Made by a program: the position numbers and the translations under genes. Positions 16,256 through 25,422 of a stretch of 64,000 bases of DNA are shown in pieces. The notes below the pieces were generated by a model. The model made no database searches and was not told the origin of the DNA. It saw nothing but the letters and a program-made list of their open reading frames with translations. The first letter of the stretch is position 1. Each line of letters opens with the position of its first letter. This DNA comes from Clostridium_AM tanneri (lineage in GTDB: Bacteria > Bacillota > Clostridia > Clostridiales > Clostridiaceae): NCBI RefSeq assembly GCF_033659955.1, contig NZ_JARUJP010000010.1:62001-126000 (forward strand), in the 5' to 3' direction.

Positions 16256-17258
16256 TAGGGCTTATGGAGCTTTAATAGGTTCAGCTATAGGTGATGCTAT
16301 GGGAATGCCTGCATCATTTATGACACCGAATCAAATAGAAAAATCCTATGGAAGGATTTTAGGCTTTAACAAACCATCATCAGAGCAGAGGGCTCATGGT
16401 TCCTTAGAGAAAGGAGAAATAACCGATGATACTGAAGAAAGTATTATTATTGCGTCAGTTTTAATAGAGAAAGCTGGCTTTCATGTAGAGCTTTTTGTAG
16501 ATAAAATGAGACAATGGGCAATTAAAAATAAGATGTTGGAAACAACGGTTATTGGGCCAAGCACAAGAAGATTTCTAACTTCTATTATCAATGGAGAAGA
16601 TTATATTAAGGCAGGGAGATTGGGAGATACTAACGGTGGTGCTATGAGAGTAGCACCAATAGGAATCTTCCATCATGGAGATGTAAAAAATGCTGTAGAG
16701 GATGCCTTTCAATCAGCCATTGTATCTCACGGCAGCAAGCCAGGAGCAGCTTCCACCTGTGCTGTAGCAGCTGCTGTAGCCTGTGCAGTAGAAGGAAAGG
16801 AGCCAATTTCTGAGGTGATGAAAGCAGCAATTTATGGAGCACATTATGGAGAAGAAAAGGGGTATGATATACCGTCGCCTTCCGTTGAAGAAAGAATAAA
16901 ACTGGCTATAAAGGTTGTAGACAGCAATAAGGATAAAAGCTTAGATGAAGTCTGTAAAATGCTGTACCGATTAATTGGAGCAGGTATGAAGAGCTATGAG
17001 TCTATTCCTTTAAGTTTAGGTGTTTTTTATGCTGGCGGTGGAATTTATGAGGAATGTTTACCTGCAGTAATTAATATCGGCGATGATGCTGATACTAATG
17101 GTGCTATTGTTGGTGCCCTCTGTGGTGCTTTCGGCGGTGCATCAAGTATTAGAGATCAGTGGAAATCACATGTAGAAAAGACCAATCATATAGATTTTTA
17201 CAAGATGGCTGAGAATATTCTTTCTGCTAGAGATAAAAGAAAGAGTAACTTTAAATAA
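16248..17258 (+). CDS. ADP-ribosylglycohydrolase family enzyme in transport operon
   Basis: The 336-residue protein has complete family metal-site motifs: GSAIGDAMGMP (11-21), ITDDTEESI (about 58-66), GGAMRVAP and the C-terminal NIGDDADTNGAIVGALCGA. It is larger than the 257-residue paralogue at 6869 and clearly diverged from it. Family members cleave N- or O-glycosidic bonds to ribose at a dinuclear Mg centre. Given neighbours (kinase before, nicotinamidase after, ABC importer upstream), it may hydrolyse an imported small ribosyl compound rather than a protein; this is inference. GGAGAG precedes the ATG, which lies inside the kinase gene's end. Confidence 0.88.
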   Translation: MLNRAYGALIGSAIGDAMGMPASFMTPNQIEKSYGRILGFNKPSSEQRAHGSLEKGEITDDTEESIIIASVLIEKAGFHVELFVDKMRQWAIKNKMLETTVIGPSTRRFLTSIINGEDYIKAGRLGDTNGGAMRVAPIGIFHHGDVKNAVEDAFQSAIVSHGSKPGAASTCAVAAAVACAVEGKEPISEVMKAAIYGAHYGEEKGYDIPSPSVEERIKLAIKVVDSNKDKSLDEVCKMLYRLIGAGMKSYESIPLSLGVFYAGGGIYEECLPAVINIGDDADTNGAIVGALCGAFGGASSIRDQWKSHVEKTNHIDFYKMAENILSARDKRKSNFK

Positions 17259-17285
17259 AAAAATTATTAATTGAGGGTGATAAGC

Positions 17286-17960
17286 ATGGAAAGTGTGAGA
17301 AATAGATATTTATTTTTAGAAGAATTAAAATCTGCCTTTGAGAAAATGCTAGATGAATTAAACAGTAAACCATCATTGCATATAAAAGACTTAAATCCTA
17401 AAAATACTGTGCTAATAATAATAGATATGGTAAATGGTTTTTGTAAAGAAGGCAGTTTGTACAGCTCGAGAATTAAGTCTTTAATAGAAAATACTGTGGA
17501 AACAATGAAATTATGCAGAGAAAATAACATACCAGTTATAGCCTTTGCAGATAGTCACACAGATAAATCCCCTGAGCTTAAGGCATATCCGCCTCACTGT
17601 ATTAAGGGAAGCTTAGAGAGTGAGATTATCGATGAAATAAAGGAAGTTGGTGGCTATACCCTTATAGAAAAAAATTCTACCAATGGTTTTCTTGAAGACA
17701 AATTCCAACAGTGGCTAAAGGAGAATTCCCAAATAACCAATATGATCGTAATAGGTGATTGCACTGATATATGTATTGAACAATTTTCAAATTGTGCAAA
17801 GGCTTATTATAATATAAAGGATATAGAGTCAAGGATAATAGTTCCTATGGATACGGTGGAGACCTATGATCTTGGAACACATAAAGCAGACCTTTTAAAT
17901 ATTGTAGCATCATTTATTATGGCGGGAAATGGTGTTGAATTGATTAAAACTATAGAATAA
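17286..17960 (+). CDS. pncA: Nicotinamidase-type cysteine hydrolase
   Basis: The 224-residue isochorismatase-fold enzyme shows the full nicotinamidase catalytic set. There is a catalytic Asp in IIIDMVNGF, the metal-ligand pattern D-x-H...H in FADSHTDKSPELKAYPPHC, a Lys in IEKNSTNGF and a nucleophilic Cys in GDCTDICIEQ. The Asp/His/His metal triad distinguishes nicotinamidases from other isochorismatase-like hydrolases. The reaction would be nicotinamide to nicotinate plus ammonia, feeding NAD salvage. The start chosen is the ATG at 17286 after GAGGGTG; an in-frame TTG at 17271 overlaps that site. It is the last gene of the transporter operon. Confidence 0.82.
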   Translation: MESVRNRYLFLEELKSAFEKMLDELNSKPSLHIKDLNPKNTVLIIIDMVNGFCKEGSLYSSRIKSLIENTVETMKLCRENNIPVIAFADSHTDKSPELKAYPPHCIKGSLESEIIDEIKEVGGYTLIEKNSTNGFLEDKFQQWLKENSQITNMIVIGDCTDICIEQFSNCAKAYYNIKDIESRIIVPMDTVETYDLGTHKADLLNIVASFIMAGNGVELIKTIE

Positions 17961-18004
17961 GGGATGGACAGCTTCAGATCTTAAAAAAATACTATTATGT
18001 AATG

Positions 18005-18039
18005 AAAAAACGTACTGAAAAAATTTAGTACGTTTTTTT
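18005..18039. terminator. Bidirectional terminator
   Basis: AAAAAACGTACT and AGTACGTTTTTTT form a 12-bp stem with a 10-nt loop. A-run and T-run on either side let it end both the operon and the convergent NUDIX gene. Confidence 0.9.
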
Positions 18040-18053
18040 AAAATCCAAGTTTA

Positions 18054-18644
18054 CTAACAGTTAATAAAACTTAGAAGTGCCATATATGCTTTTATATCCA
18101 TTTTAACATCTTTTTTTAGCAATTCCTCTGCTTCATTGCGAGAAATTAGCATAGCTTCGATGTCTTCATTCTCTTCAAGATATTTGCCTGTTATTTCGCC
18201 TGTACAGCTGCAGTATACTAAAGCCAAAGATTCATCAGTCATTCCAGGTGAAACATAAGCTATATTTCTTGTCTTTTCTTCATCAATTTCTAAGAGAGAG
18301 AGTCCAGTTTCTTCTTTTAATTCTCTAGCTACAGCGGATTCAATGCTCTCATTACTATCTATAAGACCTGCAGGAAGTTCATAGATAAAGTCATTTAAAG
18401 GAACTCTGAATTGTTTTATTAATACTAGTTTTTCACTTTCCTTGTGAATAGCATTCATAACAACTGCATCCACTTTTTCTTTCCTGTCTTGGAAGTACTG
18501 CTCCTTTAAAATTTCAAGGCTTTTTCTTGAAGCAATTGTCCAGTGTTTTGTAGCTCCTTTTTTGTTTTTGTATTCAGCATTAAAAAGACTTAAAAATTTA
18601 GTTTCTGCTAAAGTAGTCAGCTTAGTTATTCTTTTATCTTTCAT
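18054..18644 (-). CDS. NUDIX hydrolase, ADP-ribose pyrophosphatase-like
   Basis: The 196-residue protein contains a complete NUDIX box, G(x5)E(x7)REUxEExGU, seen as GLIDSNESIESAVA-RELKEETGL (about 115-137). It is preceded by the ELPAG lead-in typical of ADP-ribose and ADP-sugar pyrophosphatases. The likely reaction is ADP-ribose to AMP plus ribose 5-phosphate. The start at 18644 has AAGGGG 9 bp upstream; ATG and GTG codons further up overlap that site. It lies convergent behind the nicotinamidase/ADP-ribosylglycohydrolase run, which may be functionally related although separately transcribed. Confidence 0.85.
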   Translation of the reverse strand: MKDKRITKLTTLAETKFLSLFNAEYKNKKGATKHWTIASRKSLEILKEQYFQDRKEKVDAVVMNAIHKESEKLVLIKQFRVPLNDFIYELPAGLIDSNESIESAVARELKEETGLSLLEIDEEKTRNIAYVSPGMTDESLALVYCSCTGEITGKYLEENEDIEAMLISRNEAEELLKKDVKMDIKAYMALLSFINC

Positions 18645-18934
18645 TAACATCACCCCTTATAGTTAATTTGTAAAAAGTTTCAGTTAAAATTTTCCTAATA
18701 AATAAATTATACATATTACCAGCAGCTAATGGCAAATCTATTTTTCATAAAAATGATAAGCACAAGTAGATATCTTTTAATGGTCAAATACTTTAGTACT
18801 ATAATATGGTTCACTTGGGCATAATTATTTTATAATGCATACAAGGAATTAGCATTAGCTAAGTACTTTTAATAAACATAGTATGGATCATTTATAGCAA
18901 AAAACTGTACTATTTTTGGTTGAGGTGAAGATTT

Positions 18935-21900
18935 ATGAAGGAAATTCTCCAGAAATATAAGGAGAGACTTATTAATTTAAGCGGAAGAAACAGAAGTCTA
19001 GTAAGTATGACACTTCCTAAAAAGAGAGCCTTTGATATAGTTAAGCTTGAAGATATAAGAAAAGGAATAACTGAGGAACTTATTCAGTGGATGTTAAACA
19101 GAGAAAGTAAAAGCTTTCTATTACTAGAGGATTCCTATGCCTATGTAAATGACAAAAAAGAAATTTTAAGAAAAGAACTTCCTAAAGATAAAAAGCTGGA
19201 AATAGAAAAACTTAAAGAAGAAAAGCTAGATATGAAAGTACTAGAAGATAAACTTTTAGTAATTGAAGAGACCTTTAATGAAAAGTTAGACTGGGAACTG
19301 GCAAAGATAAATGAAAATGGGGAAAGGATAATTGATTTTTCTGCCAGTTTAAAAGCACTACATAAGGAAATAGGTGATATATATAAGGAAACAGGCAGAT
19401 ATGAACTGTATATTGGCTATCCCTTTGTTGAGGGTAACCTTAAAGACGAAACTTTTGTAAGAGCACCTTTAGTACTATTTCCTGTTACCTTTTCGAGAAA
19501 TGGAGATCAGTGGTATTGCAACAATATAGTAGATAGGCCTGTTCTCATTAATAAGGTTTTTTTAATGGCCTGTTCCAAACATAATGAAATTAAGTTACCA
19601 GCTATAGAAACAGAGTTTGAGGATATAGAAGGGGATTTTATATCAAAGATTATAGAGGACTTAAAAGACAACAGTATTATAGTAAACTATGAAGAAACTG
19701 AGCCTTTGAAGTTTAATGATTATAAAAAGAATACTATTCCAAAATACAATTTAGGTGAAATTAAGATTAAAAATTATATAGTAGTGGGACAATTTCCAAT
19801 GGCAAACTCTATATATAAGGATTATATGGAATTGGAAACTATGGAAACTGACAATGAACTTTTAAGTCAGCTTCTTAAAAGTAATTCTCTAGGTACAGTT
19901 GTTGAAGAGGAAAAAGAGGAACATGGTAAACTTTCCTTTAGTGAAAAGGACCTATATTTAATATCTCCTTTAGATTATAGTCAGGAAAAAGCAGTTAAGA
20001 AGGTTAATGACTCAAAACAGCTGGTCATATATGGACCACCAGGTACAGGCAAATCACAAACTATTGTCAATATTATAGGAGATGCTCTGGCAAAGGACAA
20101 AACTGTTCTAATGGTATCTGAAAAAAGAGCAGCTCTTGATGTAATATATAACAGATTGGAAGAACTAAATAAGAAGTCTGTGCTTATCCATGATATAAAT
20201 GGGGATAAAAAAAGATTCTATTCTTTTATTGCAGAAGCATTAGAGGAAAGTGAAGCTGTCACAGATAAAGGCAAAGAGGAAATAGCAAGGTTAGCTAAGT
20301 CTATAGATGACAGAATTCAGCTTCTAGAACTTGTAGGTGAAGTGCTTCATAAGGAAAGGAGTTATGGCATTTCACTGCAGGAAATGTATTCTAAAACAAA
20401 GGGGATAATAGGAAAAGAAGATGAAAGATATGAAGACTTTAATAGATTCAAAAAAAATAATGATTTTAAGGAAGAAAAGTATTACGAACTAAGAAACGAT
20501 ATAGAAAGAATTAAAGATAAAGAGGTGGAAGCCTTTCAGAAGTATAGTGAACTTCTCAGTAAAAATTCTTTTATAGAAGATGTTAATCCTACAATGAACT
20601 TTATGGACATAGATGAGTTATCTGAAAAGATAGAAGCTATGGTACTACCTATAAAAAACATTATAAAGATTAGCTTAGAGGAAGATAAAATCTATGAAGG
20701 ATTAATGAGTTTATTTAAGAAGCATTCTTATGAACTAGATAAGGAAGAAGCGGAAAAGTTAGCAGTAGTACTTAATGAAAAATATAATAATTCTCTTCTT
20801 AATAAGATAAATGATGGAAGATGGTGGAGCATTGGCTACTGGTTAAGCTATTCTGAAAATAAAAGATTGGAAGAAGAAAATAGAAAACAATTTTACGTAA
20901 AAGAGAGAGAATTTATAGATAAGGTAGTAAAAATATATCTACCAATACAGAAAGCTTTTCAGGACATATTAGTTGTAAAAAAAGCTCTCAATGATAAAGC
21001 TTATAATATGATTATTGAAAAATTCTTAAAGGGTGAGGATTTAACTGGATACTTTCTAGATATTATAGATGCACTAAATACAATAGAGAAGTACAGAGAT
21101 GATCTAATAACTGTGAAAAATCTTGAGAAGTTAGAACGTAAGATATTAAATTATGCTTATAATAGCAATATAACGGTGATGAGGAAAAGAATAAATTCTC
21201 TTTTGGAATTTACTGCACTCTATAATATTTTAGAAATAGAAAAGGAAGAAAAGGTTCAAAAGGTTCTTGAACAAATAAATTCTTTTAACAGTATAGTTGA
21301 AGACGTAGAAAATAGTATGGCTATGAAGCAAAAATTAAGTCGACAATATATTTTAGATAAATGGGCAGAAAAAATACCGAAGTTAGCAGAGGAAAATAAC
21401 TTTAGAGAGTTTAAAAGGCAAGCAAATAAAAAAAGATCTCTTCTGCCTATAAGAAAATATTTTGAAGAATACAGTGACTTGATATTAAAGATATTTCCTT
21501 GTTTCCTTTTAAGCCCTGAAACTGTGTCAGAGGTTTTTCCTCTTAAGGAAAAGATTTTTGATATAGTGATTTTTGATGAAGCATCACAAATCTTTGTAGA
21601 AAATGCTATTCCAACTATATTCAGAGGAAAACAAGTTGTAGTAGCAGGGGATGATAAGCAGCTTAAACCATCTTCAACTTTTAATTCCAGATTTAATGGC
21701 TGTGATGAAGAAGAGGATATGGATAACATAGCAGCTCTTGAAGAGGAAAGTTTACTGGACCTTGCCAAGGTAAATTATAATAGCGTTCACCTAAGCTATC
21801 ATTATCGTTCAGAGTATGATGAACTAATCAATTTCTCAAACTATGCCTTCTATGGAGGAAGACTTCAAGTATCGCCAAACTTAAAAAGTGAAAGTGAATA

Positions 21901-22849
21901 TGGAGCTCCTATAGAAAGAATAATGGTGGAAGGCAGATGGATAGATAGGTGTAATGAAAGGGAAGCGGAGGAAATAGTAAATATTGTAGAAAGGCTATTT
22001 AAAGAGAGAAAAAATAAAGAAACCATAGGAATAATAACCTTTAACATAAATCAAAAATCCCTTATTGAAGATATGCTGGAAAAGAGAGGCCAGAAAGATG
22101 AGGAGTTTAAGAAGGCATATGTTAAAGAGATAGAGAGGGAAGAAAATAGTGAAGATTTAAGTCTTTTTGTGAAGAACATTGAAAATGTGCAGGGAGATGA
22201 AAGAGATATCATAATATTTTCCACAGCCTATGCTAAAAATGAAAATGGAAGAGTATCTGTGAACTTTGGTTCTCTTTCACAGGATGGTGGAGAAAACAGG
22301 TTAAATGTTGCAATAAGCAGAGCTAAAAAGAAGATATATGTTGTAACCTCAATAGAGCCAGAGGAATTAAGTGTTGATTCTTCAAAAAATAATGGTCCTA
22401 GGCTCTTTAAAAGGTATCTCCAGTACGTTAGAGAGGTATCAAAGGGAAATAAAGAAGGAGCACAATTAATCCTAAATAGTCTTCTAGACAGTGACGTTAA
22501 TAGGAATAGAGAAAGAAGACATGACAGCGATTTTGAAGCAGAGGTATATGAAGCCCTGGTTAAAAGAGGATATAAGGTTGATACCCAAGTAGGAGTATCC
22601 GGGTATAAAATTGATTTAGCAATATATGATACAAGGACTTCAAGCTATATCTTAGGCATAGAGTGTGACGGAGCAACCTATCATAGTTCAAAGTCAGCTA
22701 GGGAAAGAGATATTCATAGACAGAGATATTTAGAATCTAGAGGGTGGAGAATCATAAGAATATGGAGCAAGGACTGGTGGAGAAATCCTAATAAGGAAGT
22801 TGATAGAATAGTTAATCAGCTTACAGAAGGAGACAATAAAGGGGTTTAA
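18935..22849 (+). CDS. DUF4011-type superfamily 1 helicase with C-terminal PD-(D/E)XK nuclease
   Basis: The 1304-residue protein begins with a DUF4011-like domain (KERLINLSGRNRSL at 9-22). A split SF1 helicase core follows: Walker A YGPPGTGKSQT near 366, Walker B VIFDEASQIF near 877, AGDDKQLKPSS, HYRSEYDELI near 954 and the terminal NVQGDERD/NVAISRAKK block. A long helical insert lies between Walker A and B. The last 110 residues form a Vsr/MTES_1575-like nuclease with YKIDLAIYD and GIECDGATYHSS carrying the acidic active site. Proteins of this build are widespread and are found in several anti-phage contexts; defence is an inference, as the neighbours are housekeeping genes. GAGGTGA precedes the ATG. 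Confidence 0.85.
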   Translation: MKEILQKYKERLINLSGRNRSLVSMTLPKKRAFDIVKLEDIRKGITEELIQWMLNRESKSFLLLEDSYAYVNDKKEILRKELPKDKKLEIEKLKEEKLDMKVLEDKLLVIEETFNEKLDWELAKINENGERIIDFSASLKALHKEIGDIYKETGRYELYIGYPFVEGNLKDETFVRAPLVLFPVTFSRNGDQWYCNNIVDRPVLINKVFLMACSKHNEIKLPAIETEFEDIEGDFISKIIEDLKDNSIIVNYEETEPLKFNDYKKNTIPKYNLGEIKIKNYIVVGQFPMANSIYKDYMELETMETDNELLSQLLKSNSLGTVVEEEKEEHGKLSFSEKDLYLISPLDYSQEKAVKKVNDSKQLVIYGPPGTGKSQTIVNIIGDALAKDKTVLMVSEKRAALDVIYNRLEELNKKSVLIHDINGDKKRFYSFIAEALEESEAVTDKGKEEIARLAKSIDDRIQLLELVGEVLHKERSYGISLQEMYSKTKGIIGKEDERYEDFNRFKKNNDFKEEKYYELRNDIERIKDKEVEAFQKYSELLSKNSFIEDVNPTMNFMDIDELSEKIEAMVLPIKNIIKISLEEDKIYEGLMSLFKKHSYELDKEEAEKLAVVLNEKYNNSLLNKINDGRWWSIGYWLSYSENKRLEEENRKQFYVKEREFIDKVVKIYLPIQKAFQDILVVKKALNDKAYNMIIEKFLKGEDLTGYFLDIIDALNTIEKYRDDLITVKNLEKLERKILNYAYNSNITVMRKRINSLLEFTALYNILEIEKEEKVQKVLEQINSFNSIVEDVENSMAMKQKLSRQYILDKWAEKIPKLAEENNFREFKRQANKKRSLLPIRKYFEEYSDLILKIFPCFLLSPETVSEVFPLKEKIFDIVIFDEASQIFVENAIPTIFRGKQVVVAGDDKQLKPSSTFNSRFNGCDEEEDMDNIAALEEESLLDLAKVNYNSVHLSYHYRSEYDELINFSNYAFYGGRLQVSPNLKSESEYGAPIERIMVEGRWIDRCNEREAEEIVNIVERLFKERKNKETIGIITFNINQKSLIEDMLEKRGQKDEEFKKAYVKEIEREENSEDLSLFVKNIENVQGDERDIIIFSTAYAKNENGRVSVNFGSLSQDGGENRLNVAISRAKKKIYVVTSIEPEELSVDSSKNNGPRLFKRYLQYVREVSKGNKEGAQLILNSLLDSDVNRNRERRHDSDFEAEVYEALVKRGYKVDTQVGVSGYKIDLAIYDTRTSSYILGIECDGATYHSSKSARERDIHRQRYLESRGWRIIRIWSKDWWRNPNKEVDRIVNQLTEGDNKGV

Positions 22850-22886
22850 CAGGATAGAATTATATAAAGATTTAAGGAGGGATTTT

Positions 22887-23348
22887 ATGGCCAGAGATTA
22901 CAAAAAGCCTGGTAGAGAAGAATTGTTAAAAAAGCTTGATGAGCTTCAGTATAAGGTTACACAAGAAAATGCAACGGAAAGACCCTTTAATAACACTTAT
23001 GATAACCACTTTGAAAAGGGAATATATGTTGATATTGTTTCTGGTGAGCCTCTATTTGCTTCAACTCACAAGTTTAACTCTGGCTGCGGTTGGCCAGCTT
23101 TTTCAAAGCCTATAAGCAGAGAGTTTATAAAGGAGAAGGCGGATTTTAGTCATAGCATGCATAGAATTGAAGTTAGAAGTAAGCATGCAGATTCCCATCT
23201 TGGTCATGTTTTTACAGATGGACCTGTGGAAGAAGGCGGCTTAAGATATTGCATCAACTCTGCTGCCTTAAGATTTATTCCTGTTAAAAAGATGAAGGAA
23301 GAAGGGTATGAAGAATACATTCCATTAGTAGAGGACAATGATAAGTAA
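22887..23348 (+). CDS. msrB: Peptide-methionine (R)-S-oxide reductase
   Basis: The 153-residue protein is a complete MsrB. It has GIYVDIVSGEPLFAS, the substrate-binding NSGCGWPAF (about 68-76) and HVFTDGP, and the catalytic Cys in RYCINSAAL (about 122). The paired CxxC zinc sites of some MsrB forms are absent, as is usual in this GIYVDIVSGEPLF subtype. It reduces R-methionine sulfoxide in proteins, using thioredoxin. AAGGAGG lies 7 bp before the ATG. It follows the helicase gene by 37 bp and could be read from the same transcript. Confidence 0.95.
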   Translation: MARDYKKPGREELLKKLDELQYKVTQENATERPFNNTYDNHFEKGIYVDIVSGEPLFASTHKFNSGCGWPAFSKPISREFIKEKADFSHSMHRIEVRSKHADSHLGHVFTDGPVEEGGLRYCINSAALRFIPVKKMKEEGYEEYIPLVEDNDK

Positions 23349-23402
23349 GGATATAATTCTGTGAATCATGCAGTAGGTTAAATGCTAAAAATAATTATTA
23401 AG

Positions 23403-23440
23403 AAAGCCAATGCTTATATTTTGTTAAGCATTGGCTTTTT
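23403..23440. terminator. Terminator, AAAGCCAATGCTTA family
   Basis: AAAGCCAATGCTTA and TAAGCATTGGCTTT form a 14-bp stem with a short AT loop and a following T-run, between msrB and the marR-like promoter. Confidence 0.88.
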
Positions 23441-23450
23441 ATTAGGCCTC

Positions 23451-23508
23451 TTGACATTAAGAAAAAAAGGGGTATAATTACCTAGGGTAACAGTTAACCA
23501 GGGTAACA
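23451..23508 (+). promoter_or_regulatory. Promoter and putative MarR operator
   Basis: TTGACA (23451) and TATAAT (23473) are separated by 16 bp. Just downstream, AGGGTAACA occurs twice with a 16-bp period (23484 and 23500). GTTAACC-A-GGGTAAC (23493-23507) is a near-perfect inverted repeat. Placement over the transcription start suits autorepression by the MarR-family protein encoded next. Confidence 0.65.
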
Positions 23509-23527
23509 ATTTTCAGGAGGTAGTGAA

Positions 23528-23950
23528 ATGCAAGGTTTTTTTCAACGATTCTTAACAATATATCGACCGCTTATAAGCAAATTAAATGAGCTATTAGGAG
23601 AATATGATCTTTCTTACTCCCTATGGCAAGTTATTATTTACTTGAAAACCAATGGACCATCTTCTCTTGTGGATATTTCTAGCCATTATAATATAGAAAA
23701 GCCTAGTGTTACTAGGAGAGTCCATACCTTGGAGGAAAAACTTATAGTAAAGGAAATAGTAACTAAAAACCGACGGGAAAAAATAATTCAGCTAACGGAA
23801 TTAGGAGAAGAGATTTATCAATTATGTCGTGAAAAAATAACAAAGTTAGAGTATAGCGTAATGAAAGATATTCCCTTTGAGGAACAGGTAAATATCTTTG
23901 AAGTACTTCCTAAAATACTAGAAAACATTACAAAAGAAAAGGAGAAATAA
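23528..23950 (+). CDS. MarR-family transcriptional regulator
   Basis: The 140-residue protein has the winged-helix MarR layout. The recognition region is SSLVDISSHYNIEKPSVTRRVHTLEEK (about 58-84) and the wing is KNRREKIIQLTELGEE. It lacks cysteines suited to redox sensing. The gene starts after GGAGG and ends 2 bp before an MFS pump gene, so the pair is co-transcribed. Repression of its own operon until a drug-like ligand binds is the usual role and fits the operator-like repeats upstream. Confidence 0.9.
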   Translation: MQGFFQRFLTIYRPLISKLNELLGEYDLSYSLWQVIIYLKTNGPSSLVDISSHYNIEKPSVTRRVHTLEEKLIVKEIVTKNRREKIIQLTELGEEIYQLCREKITKLEYSVMKDIPFEEQVNIFEVLPKILENITKEKEK

Positions 23951-23952
23951 AA

Positions 23953-25155
23953 ATGAATAAATCTAAATTGTGGACTAAGAATTTCTTAATTGTATCCACA
24001 GCCAACTTTTTTCTTTATTTTACTTTTTACTTATTAATGGTGACCATCACCCTATTTGCAACGGAAAAGTTTCATGCCTCACCTAGTGAAGCAGGGCTAG
24101 CCTCTGGAATATTTGTCATAGGAATACTTATTGCACGTATCTTTTCTGGTAGATATATTGATCAAGTAGGGTGGAAAAAGATGCTTTATATAGGCTTTAT
24201 TTTATTTTTGTTTACTACATGTCTATATGTTTTAGTTAATAGTATGGCATTTCTTTTGATTAACCGTTTTTTAAATGGAGCTGCAATGGGAATTGCCTCA
24301 ACAGCAACAGGGACAATTGTAGCAAAAATTATTCCACAGGATCGTCGTGGTGAAGGTACCGGTTATTATGCATTAAGTGTTACTGTTGCTGCCGCAATTG
24401 GACCTTTTCTAGGGATGTTTATAGTTGGACATAGTACCTTTTACATGAATTTTGTTATATGTATTATATTTTTAGTATTTAGTTTTATTGCTGTGTTCTT
24501 TATAAAGATTCCAAGATTAGAATTTACCAAAGAGCAATTAGAAAAGAGAAAAGGTTTTTCACTGAAAAGTTTCTTTGAAATAAAAGCTATTCCCATTTCC
24601 ATTATTGCTGCATTAATTGCTCTGGGCTATTCCAGCATTCTTACTTTCCTTACTTCCTATACTAAGGAAATTAATCTGGTTAACATAGGTAGTTTTTTCT
24701 TTATAGTTTATGCAGTGTTTGTTTTAGTCTCACGCCCTTTTACTGGACGATGCTTTGATAAAAAAGGTGAAAACTTTGTTATGTATCCAGCTATTTTATT
24801 GTTTGCTATAGCTTTAGTTATTCTTAGTCAAAGCCACAAAGGCTTCTCACTTTTATTAGCTGGAGCTTTAGTGGGGCTAGGATATGGTACTACTTCCTCT
24901 AGTGTCCAAGCGATTTCAGTAAAAGTTTCACCTAAGCACCGCATGGGACTAGCAACTTCTACTAATTTTATTTTTCAAGATTTAGGTGTAGGTCTTGGAC
25001 CATTTATATTAGGTTACTTTGTGCCATTAATTGGTTATCGTGGTTTGTATATGATTATGGCAGTAGTGATATTTCTTTGTCTTTTCCTATATTATTTTCT
25101 ACATGGTAGAAAAATAGCCTACATAGAGGAATCTGATGAGTCAGTGTCTGCCTAA
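23953..25155 (+). CDS. MFS drug exporter in MarR operon
   Basis: The 400-residue, 12-helix major facilitator has the motif A-like loop GRYIDQVGWKKML (about 71-83). It also has drug/H+ antiporter-like glycine-rich helix 5 (AAAIGPFLGMF) and the second-half equivalent RPFTGRCFDKKGEN. It resembles YwoG/YfmO-type exporters. AAGGAGAAATAAAA forms the ribosome site at the end of the regulator gene. Export of a toxic compound sensed by the MarR protein is the likely role; the substrate is unknown. Confidence 0.85.
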   Translation: MNKSKLWTKNFLIVSTANFFLYFTFYLLMVTITLFATEKFHASPSEAGLASGIFVIGILIARIFSGRYIDQVGWKKMLYIGFILFLFTTCLYVLVNSMAFLLINRFLNGAAMGIASTATGTIVAKIIPQDRRGEGTGYYALSVTVAAAIGPFLGMFIVGHSTFYMNFVICIIFLVFSFIAVFFIKIPRLEFTKEQLEKRKGFSLKSFFEIKAIPISIIAALIALGYSSILTFLTSYTKEINLVNIGSFFFIVYAVFVLVSRPFTGRCFDKKGENFVMYPAILLFAIALVILSQSHKGFSLLLAGALVGLGYGTTSSSVQAISVKVSPKHRMGLATSTNFIFQDLGVGLGPFILGYFVPLIGYRGLYMIMAVVIFLCLFLYYFLHGRKIAYIEESDESVSA

Positions 25156-25201
25156 AGACAAATCCTTCAAGGCTAAGATAAAAAGGAGTATATAAAATGT
25201 A

Positions 25202-25238
25202 AAATCCAATGCTTAACAATACTAAGCATTGGCTTTTT
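25202..25238. terminator. Terminator, CCAATGCTTA family
   Basis: CCAATGCTTA and TAAGCATTGG form the core stem, flanked by A- and T-runs. The left arm has TCC where other copies have GCC, a single-base divergence within the family. Confidence 0.85.
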
Positions 25239-25422
25239 GATATTTTCTTTTATTACAAAGTAGGATTTGTGAAAAATTTGAAAAACCTAGAATATAATGT
25301 TATAATATGAAAACAAAGTAAGATAATTACCTAATAATGGTTATTACTAAATAATAATCGTTAGTAAATAATTTTATTCTAACATTTATGTTATTATATA
25401 AAAGAAATGGAGTTGATTAAAC

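Noticed and set aside
21256..21768. A 170-codon minus-strand frame inside the helicase gene
   Set aside because: It is serine/leucine-rich shadow sequence opposite the well-conserved Walker B region.
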